Shown: positions 1 through 7,001 of the stretch, one piece after another
How positions within the stretch are numbered: the stretch's first letter is position 1
Layout: each line of letters opens with the position of its first letter
NCBI GenBank assembly: GCA_002435365.1
Contig: DJMM01000060.1
Coordinates: forward strand, 6,589-15,321
Length of the DNA stretch: 8,733 bases
Source: Ignavibacteriales bacterium UBA6490
GTDB lineage: Bacteria; Bacteroidota; Ignavibacteria; Ignavibacteriales; Ignavibacteriaceae
Reading direction: 5' to 3'
Made by a program: the position numbers and the translations under genes
Notes under the pieces: model-generated
Databases searched by the model: none
What the model was told of the DNA's origin: nothing
Seen by the model: only the letters and a program-made list of their open reading frames with translations

Positions 1-2438
1 CCGCCTGTATAAACTGATGCAGTATCAAAGTCGTTAACCGGGTAATCGATATAAGTCGCATAATTTGTTGCAGCGCCGGTATTGTTCTCAATACCCCAGT
101 TCGTACCGCCATCGGAAGTAACCAAAACTACACCAAGACTTCCAACAACCACACCTATATTCTCATCAAAGAAGCTAACCGCATAATTTGTGTTTGAAGT
201 TCCGATAGGTGTTGTCTGCACGTTCCACATTGCCCCGCCGTCAGTGGTTTTATACACTCTTCCGCTTCCGCCGCAGCAGTACCCAACCAATGTATCGATC
301 ATCTGGATATCATAGAGGAATCCGCCGTAGGCATCTGAAAGAGTCTGCTCAACCCATGTTGCGCCGCCATCAGTAGTCTTATAGGGTCTGGGTTTATAGC
401 TTACACACCATCCGTAATTTTCGTCAAGCATATGTGCACCATAGATCCTGGTATTGCTGCCTGTCTGACCGGTTAAAGTCTGTGCAGTCCAGGTTGCAGC
501 ACCATCAGTTGTTTTCCAGATAGTTCCAGCTGCATCGGTTGTATTATTAAATATCCACCCGACAGTTGGACTTACAAAATCAACCTTGTAAAGGGTCATT
601 CCCGGGGTAATGGAAGTTGCAATGGAATCCCAGTTCAGACCGCCGTTAGTTGTTTTGTAAACTGCACTGTTTGAACCGACAACATATCCTGTAGTCGGAG
701 TTACCATTTCAATACTCCTGAAAGTAGCGGTTGAATTTGGAACCATATTATCTTCCTTGCTTTCCAGGATTTCATTTTCCTCCATAGGAGGAACAAAAGC
801 AGGATACTGGATATTCGGCTGTTGTTTTGAAACATTTGCAGAATTCCAATTTTTCCCGTTATCTGTAGATATGAATATCTGGTCGAAAGTACTCCCTGTT
901 ATGCTCGGGGCACCAACTGTAATAATTCTTCCCATATCTGCATAGATATCATATATGGTGCCGGCTTTCTGGAAATAGGTATGTACCATAGGATCTGAAT
1001 AACTGTCTTTCGAATTCACAAGCCCGAATGCACCGACAGCAACAAATTTTCCATTGTAAAAGTCAGTTGCATAATACGTACTTGTCCATGGCTGGGTAGT
1101 ACTTAAATGTGAAACTGCCTGCCATGTAGCACCATTATCAGCGCTGGTATACATATTGAAAGAATCACCCGTCAGCCATAAATCATCAACTGCATTTCCA
1201 TTTACAACTTCTAAACCGTCAAGGTAAACTCCGTTGCCGTCAGTATCTTTATGGACAAATGCACCATAAATATTTTGTCCTGCATATGCTGATAAACTTG
1301 CTGAAAATCTTACCCATGTTGAAGCAGGCAGATTTGCAACGTCAATAGCCAGCAATGGGCTGAAACTGGACATCAGTGTATCAGTCGTGGATACCATTAA
1401 TATCAATGAATCCGGCGGATATGCACCACTGTACTGCTTTCTCAGATAAAATACAACTGTATCAGAAGAGCCAACCAGAAAATTGGGAGAGATCAGCCAA
1501 TCCTCACCACCCGTGGGTTCATAATTTATAAACGCACTTGCAACGCCTTCATAAGCATAGGCAGTTGACCTTGTCCATGCATTTGTGCCAAGAACGTTTA
1601 TGGAACTCCATTCCGGAGGAGGAAATATTGTATTTTCAAATCCTTCAACTTGAGGCGGAGCCTGTAAAATATCAATATCATAATAGGTTGAAGCAGGTAA
1701 ACCCGCGTTTGCAGGAGTTGTCCATGTTGCACCACCGTCGGTTGTATAACGCGGCGATCCGGTTGTTCCTACGGTCCACCCTTTTAATGCATCGCTGAAT
1801 TCGAGCTTATATAGTGTAGCTGATGCTCCCGTCAGTACTGTTGCCCATGTTAAACCGGCGTCGGTAGATCTGCGGATATTGCCGGTAGTTGTAGATGCAA
1901 CAATCAAAGTATCATTTGGTGTCCATACATCATAATAAGTTGCCGAAGTTATCAATGTGTTCAAAGTCCAGGTCAATCCTGCATCAGAAGTTCTGGCAAC
2001 TCTTACGCTGGTGGTACCGGCAACATATCCAACCGAATCATTAAGAAAAAACACCTGGTAACAGGTTGCCGCTGACGGAATACCGGAGACGGTATCAAAA
2101 GTAAGACCGCCGTCAGTTGTTCTCATTATACCTGCGGTACCAACAACTACTCCGTTATTCTGGTCAAAAAAGTGAGCATCATAAAGATAACTGGTACTGC
2201 CGTCAGTTCTGGGCAAGCCAGCTTTATGATGGAACCACCAGGTCGCTCCGGCATCCGATGTTTTCATAAATGTCCCGGAATAACCAACTGCATACCAGTT
2301 CTCGTAATCCCACATTTTTACCCAGCGCAGGGTGTTTCCCTGGGGCTGCTCATGAAGCCATTTCCAATCCTGGTATTCTTGCGCGAATACAGAACCGGTA
2401 AACAGAAAAAGAAAATACAATGGTAATAACTTTTTCAT
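1..2438 (-). CDS. Secreted Asp-box (BNR/YCF48-like) beta-propeller protein with inserted choice-of-anchor-J domain, C-terminus missing
   Basis: An open frame without stops runs from the ATG at 2438 to the left edge: 812 codons plus two bases, with no stop in the window. The start is backed by an AAAAGGA ribosome site 8 nt upstream and by an immediate Sec signal peptide (residues 1-19, MKKLLPLYFLFLFTGSVFA, then Q). Asp-box motifs of the form [ST]-x-D-x-G-x-[TN]-W end at residues 67, 114 (F instead of W), 157, 198, 239, 439, 531, 603, 650, 695, 738 and 781, mostly 41-47 residues apart as expected for propeller blades. Residues about 263-414 lack boxes and resemble the cleaved-adhesin/choice-of-anchor-J jelly roll (FEN...PPPEWSS start, 'EDWLISP', 'TVVFYLRK', 'GVYLDGLEV'). 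A Pro/Glu-rich linker at about 532-575 separates two propeller blocks. It probably works at or outside the cell surface; the ligand is unknown. A C-terminal T9SS sorting domain is expected by analogy but cannot be seen. No frameshift was found in the full-frame reading. Confidence 0.88.
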   Translation of the reverse strand, partial: MKKLLPLYFLFLFTGSVFAQEYQDWKWLHEQPQGNTLRWVKMWDYENWYAVGYSGTFMKTSDAGATWWFHHKAGLPRTDGSTSYLYDAHFFDQNNGVVVGTAGIMRTTDGGLTFDTVSGIPSAATCYQVFFLNDSVGYVAGTTSVRVARTSDAGLTWTLNTLITSATYYDVWTPNDTLIVASTTTGNIRRSTDAGLTWATVLTGASATLYKLEFSDALKGWTVGTTGSPRYTTDGGATWTTPANAGLPASTYYDIDILQAPPQVEGFENTIFPPPEWSSINVLGTNAWTRSTAYAYEGVASAFINYEPTGGEDWLISPNFLVGSSDTVVFYLRKQYSGAYPPDSLILMVSTTDTLMSSFSPLLAIDVANLPASTWVRFSASLSAYAGQNIYGAFVHKDTDGNGVYLDGLEVVNGNAVDDLWLTGDSFNMYTSADNGATWQAVSHLSTTQPWTSTYYATDFYNGKFVAVGAFGLVNSKDSYSDPMVHTYFQKAGTIYDIYADMGRIITVGAPSITGSTFDQIFISTDNGKNWNSANVSKQQPNIQYPAFVPPMEENEILESKEDNMVPNSTATFRSIEMVTPTTGYVVGSNSAVYKTTNGGLNWDSIATSITPGMTLYKVDFVSPTVGWIFNNTTDAAGTIWKTTDGAATWTAQTLTGQTGSNTRIYGAHMLDENYGWCVSYKPRPYKTTDGGATWVEQTLSDAYGGFLYDIQMIDTLVGYCCGGSGRVYKTTDGGAMWNVQTTPIGTSNTNYAVSFFDENIGVVVGSLGVVLVTSDGGTNWGIENNTGAATNYATYIDYPVNDFDTASVYTG

Positions 2439-2739
2439 ATATTTATCCTTTTATTGATTTTATGTTGATTAGTCTCTCTTTGATTATTTAATAACGGAAG
2501 AATTTCCTGATGGGTTAGTGATAAAAGGTTTCTTTATCATTAAAAAGATTTTTTGAGCAGAATCTGAACATATTTAGCTTATCCTTAATACTTTGAATAA
2601 TGAAAAAAGAGAATTTAAAAGGTGGAGAAGCAAAAATCAGGTCGTATTTAGTAAAAAATATTTATATAATCTAATAAAATAATGAATATTAGAAAATTTT
2701 AATAATTATAAACCCACTGAGGAACGCCCGCTCCATAAT
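2439..2739. other. AT-rich intergenic region, no gene seen
   Basis: This 301-bp gap lies between the DUF1801 gene stop and the start of the propeller gene, both on the minus strand. It is strongly AT-rich, especially at about 2640-2710. The part next to 2438 should hold the promoter and leader of the propeller gene, but I find no convincing TAnnTTTG or TTGACA/TATAAT pair on the minus strand. An AT-only inverted repeat sits at 2519-2539. No RNA gene is recognisable. Confidence 0.6.
2519..2539. repeat. Small inverted repeat, 7-bp arms
   Basis: TGATAAA at 2519-2525 and TTTATCA at 2533-2539 are perfect reverse complements separated by a 7-nt loop. All pairs but one per arm are A-T, so an RNA hairpin would be weak. 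There is no T-run after it on the minus strand, in which both flanking genes are read, so it is a poor terminator. It lies about 80-100 bp upstream of the propeller start, where an operator could sit, but that is speculation. Confidence 0.3.
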
Positions 2740-3159
2740 TTAATCGCTGTTCTTTTCCTTCAGCTCCTTTACTGAATTCATCACCAGCTCTTTCAGGATC
2801 TTAATATCAATATCAGCAAGACTTTTAATATACAGACAGCCTTTCCCCGTTTTAAATTTTCCCAGCTTCTTCAGATTGTCTTCTGATTTATTAAAACCTG
2901 ACAAAATGTAAATGGAAATATTCCCCTTCCTTGGAGAAAATCCCGTCAGGAACCAGTCCCCCTCCCGGCCGCTTTTATACTTATAGTGATAATTGCCGAA
3001 ACCAACAATGCTGCTGCCCCACATTTTCGGTTCGGTTTTGGTTATTTTTCTCATCAATTCGATTATAGCTTTACAATCCTCCCGCTTGGCGCCATCAGCA
3101 ACTTTGCTGATGAATAAATTTACATCATTATCATTCTTTTTTGTTTTTAATTCAGCCAT
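2740..3159 (-). CDS. DUF1801 domain protein (YdhG-like)
   Basis: A 139-residue cytoplasmic protein without signal peptide or membrane segment. The sequence fits the DUF1801 family well along its length: MWG at residues 46-48, GFG-x-Y at 53-57, 'GDWFLTGFSPRK' at 67-78 followed by a beta strand, and the family signature 'LGKFKTGKGCLYIK' at 99-112, then 'DIDIKILKEL'. Members have a compact frataxin-like/YdhG fold; some relatives have been called intracellular iron chaperones, but the biochemical role of this subgroup is not established and I do not assign one. The ATG at 3159 has an AAAGGA site about 5 nt upstream, supporting this start. The first 12 residues are Lys/Asn/Asp-rich and probably disordered. 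It is transcribed divergently from the YghO-like gene, with 145 bp between them. Confidence 0.9.
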   Translation of the reverse strand: MAELKTKKNDNDVNLFISKVADGAKREDCKAIIELMRKITKTEPKMWGSSIVGFGNYHYKYKSGREGDWFLTGFSPRKGNISIYILSGFNKSEDNLKKLGKFKTGKGCLYIKSLADIDIKILKELVMNSVKELKEKNSD

Positions 3160-3193
3160 AATATCCTTTATATTATAATTACAATATTTATTT

Positions 3194-3214
3194 GCTCTGA
3201 CTAACCGGCAGAGC
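3194..3214. repeat. Inverted repeat in the divergent promoter region
   Basis: GCTCTG at 3194-3199 and CAGAGC at 3209-3214 are perfect 6-bp inverted arms around a 9-nt spacer (ACTAACCGG). They sit in the 145-bp gap between the divergent DUF1801 and YghO-like genes, 35 bp upstream of the DUF1801 start. A T-rich stretch follows on the plus strand. It could be an operator for a dimeric regulator or a weak hairpin; neither is shown. Confidence 0.3.
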
Positions 3215-3250
3215 TGATTGAATTTTTACTTTTTTGTGACATCTTACTTT

Positions 3251-3277
3251 TTGATATGGAATATATTAATTTATAAA
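3251..3277 (+). promoter_or_regulatory. Possible promoter of the YghO-like gene
   Basis: TTGATA at 3251-3256 and TATAAA at 3272-3277 lie 15 bp apart and end 27 bp before the ATG at 3305. The spacer is shorter than the usual 17 bp, and the surrounding DNA is so AT-rich that a chance match is quite possible. In Bacteroidota the main sigma factor prefers a different -7 element (TAnnTTTG), which I do not see here. Confidence 0.2.
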
Positions 3278-3304
3278 ATATCCTTCAATTAAGTTAGGCT
3301 TCAT

Positions 3305-4504
3305 ATGCAGAATAGCAATTCAACTAAAGCAGCTGTATCACAGAATATGCAGGAAGACAGAAAAGGATATGATCATCCTGAAAATTCGAGAATAAGTGTT
3401 GAAATTAAAAAGGTAGAGGGGAAAAAGATGCTGAAGAAATTTATCTATCTACCCGAAAAGCTTCACGCAAATCATAAAACCTGGGCCCCTCCCCTCTATA
3501 TGGATGAATGGAAATTCTTTAATGAGAAAAAAAATCCCTCCTATAAGTATTCTGATGTAATTCTTTACATGGCTTATCTGAATAATAAGCCGGTAGGAAG
3601 AATTATGGGGATTATCAACAAAAGAAGCAATGAACTAAAAAATGAAAGAACCGCCAGATTTGCACATTTCGAAAGCACAGAAGATCTTAAAGTTGCGCAA
3701 GCTTTGCTTAAAGCGGTAGAAAGCTGGGCTGCAGAAAAAGGAATGGATAAAATTGTCGGTCCCCTCGGCTTTACCGACCAGGAACCTGAAGGATTTTTAA
3801 TTGATGGCTTCGAACATGAAACCACCATAGCTACCTACTATAACTTTGAATATATACCAGAATTTCTTGAAAAAACCGGCTATACAAAAGAGGTTGACTA
3901 TGTGGTTTACAAAATACCTGCAGAAATTCCGGAAATATATAATCTTATTTCTAAAAGATTATTGAATAAGGACTATAAGCTTATTGAATTTGTTAAGAGG
4001 AAAGAGATTAAGCCGTATATCGTTCCGGTACTTTCTTTAATGAATGAATCATTTACGGATATTTACGGTTATACCCCGCTGAATGTTGGAGAAATGCAGA
4101 TCCTTGCAAAACAATATTATTATATAATCGACCAGAGATTCTTAAAAGTCGTTAAGAAAGATGACCAGGTAATCGCATTCATACTGGCAATGCCGAACAT
4201 AAGTGAGGGATTAAGAAAATCAGGGGGGAGACTGCTGCCGTTCGGGATCTTTCATATACTCCGTTCAGTAAAAAAATCCAGGCAGCTCGACCTTCTTCTG
4301 GGAGCAATACATCCAAAGTACCAGAAACTGGGTCTGGATGTATTGATGGGAACCGCTACCATCAAAACTGCAATAAAAAATGGATTTACGTCGATGGACA
4401 GTCACCACGAACTTGAATCTAATCTAAAAGTAAGAGCGGAAATGGAAAAAGCGGGCGGTAAGGTGTATAAAAGATACAGAATATTCCAGAAAAAGATCGA
4501 TTAA
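3305..4504 (+). CDS. YghO-like GNAT-fold acyltransferase-like protein
   Basis: A 399-residue soluble protein without signal peptide. From residue about 30 on it follows the pattern of the YghO-like GNAT-related family: 'FIYLP..LHANHKTWAPPL' (46-64), 'KNPSYKYSDVILYMAYLNNKPVGRI' (76-100), 'ARFAHFESTEDLKVAQALL' (117-135), 'WAAEKGMDKIVGP' (141-153) and 'YNFEYIPEFLEKTGY' (179-193). The second half (about 220-399) looks like another GNAT domain, with 'AIHPKYQKLGLDVLM' at 334-348 in the place of the acetyl-CoA loop and 'NLKVRAEMEKAGGK' near the end. The loop reads QKLGLD where classical GNATs have Q/R-x-x-G-x-G/A, so CoA binding is uncertain. The substrate is unknown. The start is uncertain: no good ribosome site precedes 3305 and residues 1-28 look unconserved, but the later ATG at 3428, though preceded by GAGGGGAA, would remove the conserved 'VEIKKVEGKK' strand. 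It appears to be a single-gene unit. Confidence 0.8.
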   Translation: MQNSNSTKAAVSQNMQEDRKGYDHPENSRISVEIKKVEGKKMLKKFIYLPEKLHANHKTWAPPLYMDEWKFFNEKKNPSYKYSDVILYMAYLNNKPVGRIMGIINKRSNELKNERTARFAHFESTEDLKVAQALLKAVESWAAEKGMDKIVGPLGFTDQEPEGFLIDGFEHETTIATYYNFEYIPEFLEKTGYTKEVDYVVYKIPAEIPEIYNLISKRLLNKDYKLIEFVKRKEIKPYIVPVLSLMNESFTDIYGYTPLNVGEMQILAKQYYYIIDQRFLKVVKKDDQVIAFILAMPNISEGLRKSGGRLLPFGIFHILRSVKKSRQLDLLLGAIHPKYQKLGLDVLMGTATIKTAIKNGFTSMDSHHELESNLKVRAEMEKAGGKVYKRYRIFQKKID

Positions 4505-4899
4505 AAGTAACTTTGCCGGGTTAAACCGGAGTTAAATCAGCCTAAAAAGATCATCTGAACGATTTTACTGCCTCTAAACATGTGATTTACCCCGATTTAT
4601 TCCTTAATGCCCTTACCTTGGTCTCTTCTTCCGGCCTTCTTCCGGCCTACTCAGCACTTACCTCCGGCATACCCGGCCAAATCATGCTACCAATGCGCCT
4701 GGCAGGACGAAAGTATAGCGGAAAATAGCCCCGTGTCAATCCAAATTACTATAGAACTCTTATCAAAAGGAAATACCATTATATAATTGTTAAATTTTTC
4801 GCATTAGGCCATGCGGCATCAGATTTTGCTTATATTTTTACCCCTTGCCTTTATTTCATAATATAATTAAATAGATAAATAAAATTATCGAAAGTTTGC
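4505..4899. other. Intergenic region with a GC-rich island, no gene seen
   Basis: These 395 bp separate the YghO-like gene from porQ. Three zones can be seen. Right after the stop is an imperfect hairpin (CCGG at 4516-4519 and 4526-4529, with flanking AACT/AGTT), not followed by a T-run. About 4610-4735 is a GC-rich island (36 of 60 bases G or C at 4621-4680, 30 of 60 at 4681-4740), pyrimidine-rich on the plus strand. From 4741 to 4800 the G+C falls to 13 of 60, and the remainder to 4899 is AT-rich and presumably holds the porQ promoter. Conceptual translations of the island on both strands are broken by stops. Confidence 0.6.
4626..4647. repeat. Exact 11-bp tandem repeat, two copies
   Basis: TTCTTCCGGCC occurs at 4626-4636 and again, directly abutting, at 4637-4647. 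A related CTCCGGC occurs at 4672-4678 and CCCGGCC at 4682-4688. This lies inside the GC-rich island upstream of porQ. The function is unknown; it may be remnant or intergenic repeat DNA. Confidence 0.6.
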
Positions 4900-5829
4900 A
4901 TGAAAATAATCTTCGGCGGTTTATTAGCAGTATTTTTATCAGCGGGTTTGAATGCTCAGACTACATATGAATTTCTGCGCACAGATATGAATGCAAGAAC
5001 CGCGGCACTCGGCGGAAGCTTCGTGTCCGGTAATGACGATGCCAATGTTTTGTTTTTTAATCCCGCCGGAATAGAACTCCTTGAAAACGACCCGGTATCC
5101 TTTTCCTTTATGAAACATCTTCTTGATATAAATTCCGCCAGTCTTGCTTATTCTCATGAATTCGGTGATATCGGAAGGTTCGGGGCAGGGATTAAGTTCA
5201 TCAATTACGGAACTTTTGAAGGCAAGGATGAATTCGGCAGTGAGACCGGCAGTTTTTCAGCAAACGAAGCTGCATTTATCCTTGGATATTCCAACAAGCT
5301 TGAAGAAAATTTTTATTATGGAGTTAATGCTAAAATTATTTATTCGAATATAGCCGACAGGAATTCAACTGCCCTGGCATTCGACGCCGGTCTTCATTAT
5401 GAAATACCTTCACAGCTGTTGAATTTTGGAATAGCTGTCCTGAATATCGGTACGCAGCTGTCAACTTATTATGACACCCGTGAAAATCTTCCCCTTGATA
5501 TTACTGTGGGGGTATCCAAAAAACTTGAGCATCTGCCTCTCAAATTATATCTGGACCTGCATAAACTGAATGAAGACAGTGAAGATTTTATTAAACGGTT
5601 CCAGGCATTCAGTATCGGCGCCGAATTTACATTAAGCAAAGTATTAAGATTAAGATTCGGTTATGAGAATGAAAAGAGGAAAGAACTGAAGATAGGTTCG
5701 TTCGCCGGTCTTGCCGGATTTAATGCAGGACTCGGTCTGCAGATCTCCGATTACAGGTTCGATTACGGATTTTCATCGATGGGTGCAATTGGGGCGCTGC
5801 ACAGGATCAGTTTAACAACATCTTTCTGA
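4900..5829 (+). CDS. porQ: Type IX secretion system protein PorQ
   Basis: A 309-residue outer-membrane beta-barrel protein of the FadL-like PorV/PorQ group. It has a Sec signal peptide (residues 1-19, ending LNA before Q20). The PorQ hallmark follows at once: 'TYEFLRTDMNARTAALGG' at 22-39, then 'DDANVLFFNPAG' at 46-57. Further family-like segments are 'INYGTFEGKDEFGSETGSFSANEAA', 'LNIGTQLSTYYDTRENLPLDITVGVSKKLEH' and a C-terminal strand ending in Phe, as is usual for outer-membrane barrels. In studied Bacteroidota, PorQ works with PorU, PorV and PorZ in the attachment complex that processes T9SS cargo at the cell surface and links it to anionic lipopolysaccharide. No other T9SS component is in this window, which is not unusual because these genes are often scattered. 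The ATG has only a weak upstream GAAAG, but the signal peptide supports the start. It converges on the TPR gene 13 bp downstream, leaving no room for a terminator between them. Confidence 0.88.
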   Translation: MKIIFGGLLAVFLSAGLNAQTTYEFLRTDMNARTAALGGSFVSGNDDANVLFFNPAGIELLENDPVSFSFMKHLLDINSASLAYSHEFGDIGRFGAGIKFINYGTFEGKDEFGSETGSFSANEAAFILGYSNKLEENFYYGVNAKIIYSNIADRNSTALAFDAGLHYEIPSQLLNFGIAVLNIGTQLSTYYDTRENLPLDITVGVSKKLEHLPLKLYLDLHKLNEDSEDFIKRFQAFSIGAEFTLSKVLRLRFGYENEKRKELKIGSFAGLAGFNAGLGLQISDYRFDYGFSSMGAIGALHRISLTTSF

Positions 5830-5842
5830 GTTATACCGGGGA

Positions 5843-6973
5843 TCAGTTTTTATCCAGATATTCTTTTGCGAGGGTATGGGATGAACCGTATTCACGCATT
5901 TCAAGAAGCCTTTCATAATATCTCCGGGCCATTTCCGTATTCCCTTCCCCGTCATATATCATCCCCAGGTATAGTACAGCATTAATAAGGAATCCGGATT
6001 CTTCTTCCTTATCCACCTTTTCGGAGAGTTCCACTGTTTTGTTAAAAAATATTTTTGAAGAATCACTAAGGTTCCTGTTCCTGTAATCGACTGCAATGTA
6101 GTATGCAGCTTCCCTTCTGACTTTGTCATTATCATAGCCGGGATAATTTTCTGCCGCTTTGATCAGAACATCATTGAAAATTTTTGAGGATGAATGGTAG
6201 TCTCCCAGTTTGATCATTATTCTTCCTTTCCAGCGCTGGAAAGTAGGATTATCGGGAAAATCATTAACCAGCAGATCGGCATACTTTTTAGCTTCGAAAT
6301 AATTGTTTTCATTGGAATAATACAAGGTCATCAGAAAATACCGCGCTTCATTTTTCGCATATTTTCCCTGCATAGCCGTTCTTGAAAGCTGCTCCAGTCC
6401 TTTTGCCTTATCACCTGAAGGGAAGAAAATCATCAGCGGTTTAATAAGCGGGTAACGTTCGGGAATTACCGATGCGTAATAGTTATAAATTCCGAAGCCG
6501 AGCTGTACATCCACATTTGTTGAATCAAGTAAGGCAGCTTTTTCCACAATAGGCAGGGCTTCCCTTCCGTCATCGGCAGCTTTTATCCAGCTTTCCCGGT
6601 ATGCGCGGAGCCGTCCCCGGAAACCGATAGCACCTCCTTTAAAAAAGAGCGCATCAACATTGTCCGGGTTATCATCAAGTATTTCATCGCACTGATAGAT
6701 AACATCTTCAAGCTTTTCGAAGAAAATATCGTCATATGATTCGTTATCAAGATCAAGAAGAATTTTCCACCAGTCGATCATTGCAAGAAAGAATCTTCCG
6801 GCAGGATGTTCCGGGTAATCTGCAATGAGCTGCCTGAATGTTGATTCCGCATCATTGAACTTAATATTATATATTTCCTTAATCCCCTTTTGAGCAAGGG
6901 AGTCGAAAACTGTTCCCTGTGAAAATAAGGGAACAGATAAAAAAAGGATCAATAATGAAATAGTTTTCTTCAA
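5843..6973 (-). CDS. Secreted tetratricopeptide-repeat protein
   Basis: A 376-residue exported protein. The signal peptide is residues 1-18 (KK, then a Leu/Ile-rich core, ending LFS before Q19). The mature part is almost entirely helical and TPR-like: a clear repeat at about 27-58 ('GIKEIYNIKFNDAESTFRQLIADYPEHP'), others around 'CDEILDDNPDNVDALFFKGG', 'YFEAKKYADLLVNDFPDNPTFQRWKGRI', and a C-terminal pair around 'AVLYLGMIYDGEGNTEMARRYYERLLEM'. It is probably a periplasmic or outer-membrane-associated scaffold; the partner is unknown. Translation appears to begin with TTG, since the codon at 6973-6971 is TTG, is preceded by GGAG at 6 nt, and opens directly into the signal peptide. The next in-frame ATG (MIDWW) is some 65 residues in and would remove both signal peptide and first TPR. 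It lies 81 bp downstream of the FN3 gene in the same direction and ends 13 bp from porQ. Confidence 0.82.
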   Translation of the reverse strand: MKKTISLLILFLSVPLFSQGTVFDSLAQKGIKEIYNIKFNDAESTFRQLIADYPEHPAGRFFLAMIDWWKILLDLDNESYDDIFFEKLEDVIYQCDEILDDNPDNVDALFFKGGAIGFRGRLRAYRESWIKAADDGREALPIVEKAALLDSTNVDVQLGFGIYNYYASVIPERYPLIKPLMIFFPSGDKAKGLEQLSRTAMQGKYAKNEARYFLMTLYYSNENNYFEAKKYADLLVNDFPDNPTFQRWKGRIMIKLGDYHSSSKIFNDVLIKAAENYPGYDNDKVRREAAYYIAVDYRNRNLSDSSKIFFNKTVELSEKVDKEEESGFLINAVLYLGMIYDGEGNTEMARRYYERLLEMREYGSSHTLAKEYLDKN

Positions 6974-6979
6974 ACAGAT

Positions 6980-6983
6980 CTCC
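6980..6983 (-). promoter_or_regulatory. Ribosome binding site deciding the TTG start
   Basis: On the minus strand GGAG (plus-strand CTCC at 6980-6983) lies 6 nt before the TTG at 6973. Together with the signal peptide that begins there, it fixes the non-ATG start of the TPR gene. Confidence 0.6.
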
Positions 6984-7001
6984 GCTGTGGAATAATAGAG
7001 A

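Noticed and set aside
1..2270. Recurring DNA words such as CCGTCAGTTGT and CCATCAGTAGT, suggestive of a repeat array or CRISPR
   Set aside because: They encode the TTDGG Asp-box motif at blade spacing, are diverged, and have no uniform repeat/spacer pattern.
757..2426. Several plus-strand open frames (757-945, 1538-1798, 2172-2426)
   Set aside because: They lie antisense within the propeller gene, lack family features and have low-complexity translations typical of the opposite strand of a real gene.
2600..2674. 24-residue plus-strand reading frame starting MKKENLKGG
   Set aside because: No ribosome site, very AT-rich setting and no recognisable product; chance is the simplest explanation.
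3574..3828. 84-codon minus-strand frame inside the YghO-like gene
   Set aside because: Antisense to a well-supported family protein; Ser/Leu-rich shadow translation.
4516..4529. CCGG...CCGG hairpin after the YghO-like gene as a rho-independent terminator
   Set aside because: CCGG is itself palindromic, the stem has a bulge and no T-run follows, so it was only mentioned within the intergenic entry.
5826..5851. CTGA...TCAG stem with following T-run as a terminator for porQ
   Set aside because: The stem is only 4 bp with a 13-nt loop, too weak to support a terminator.
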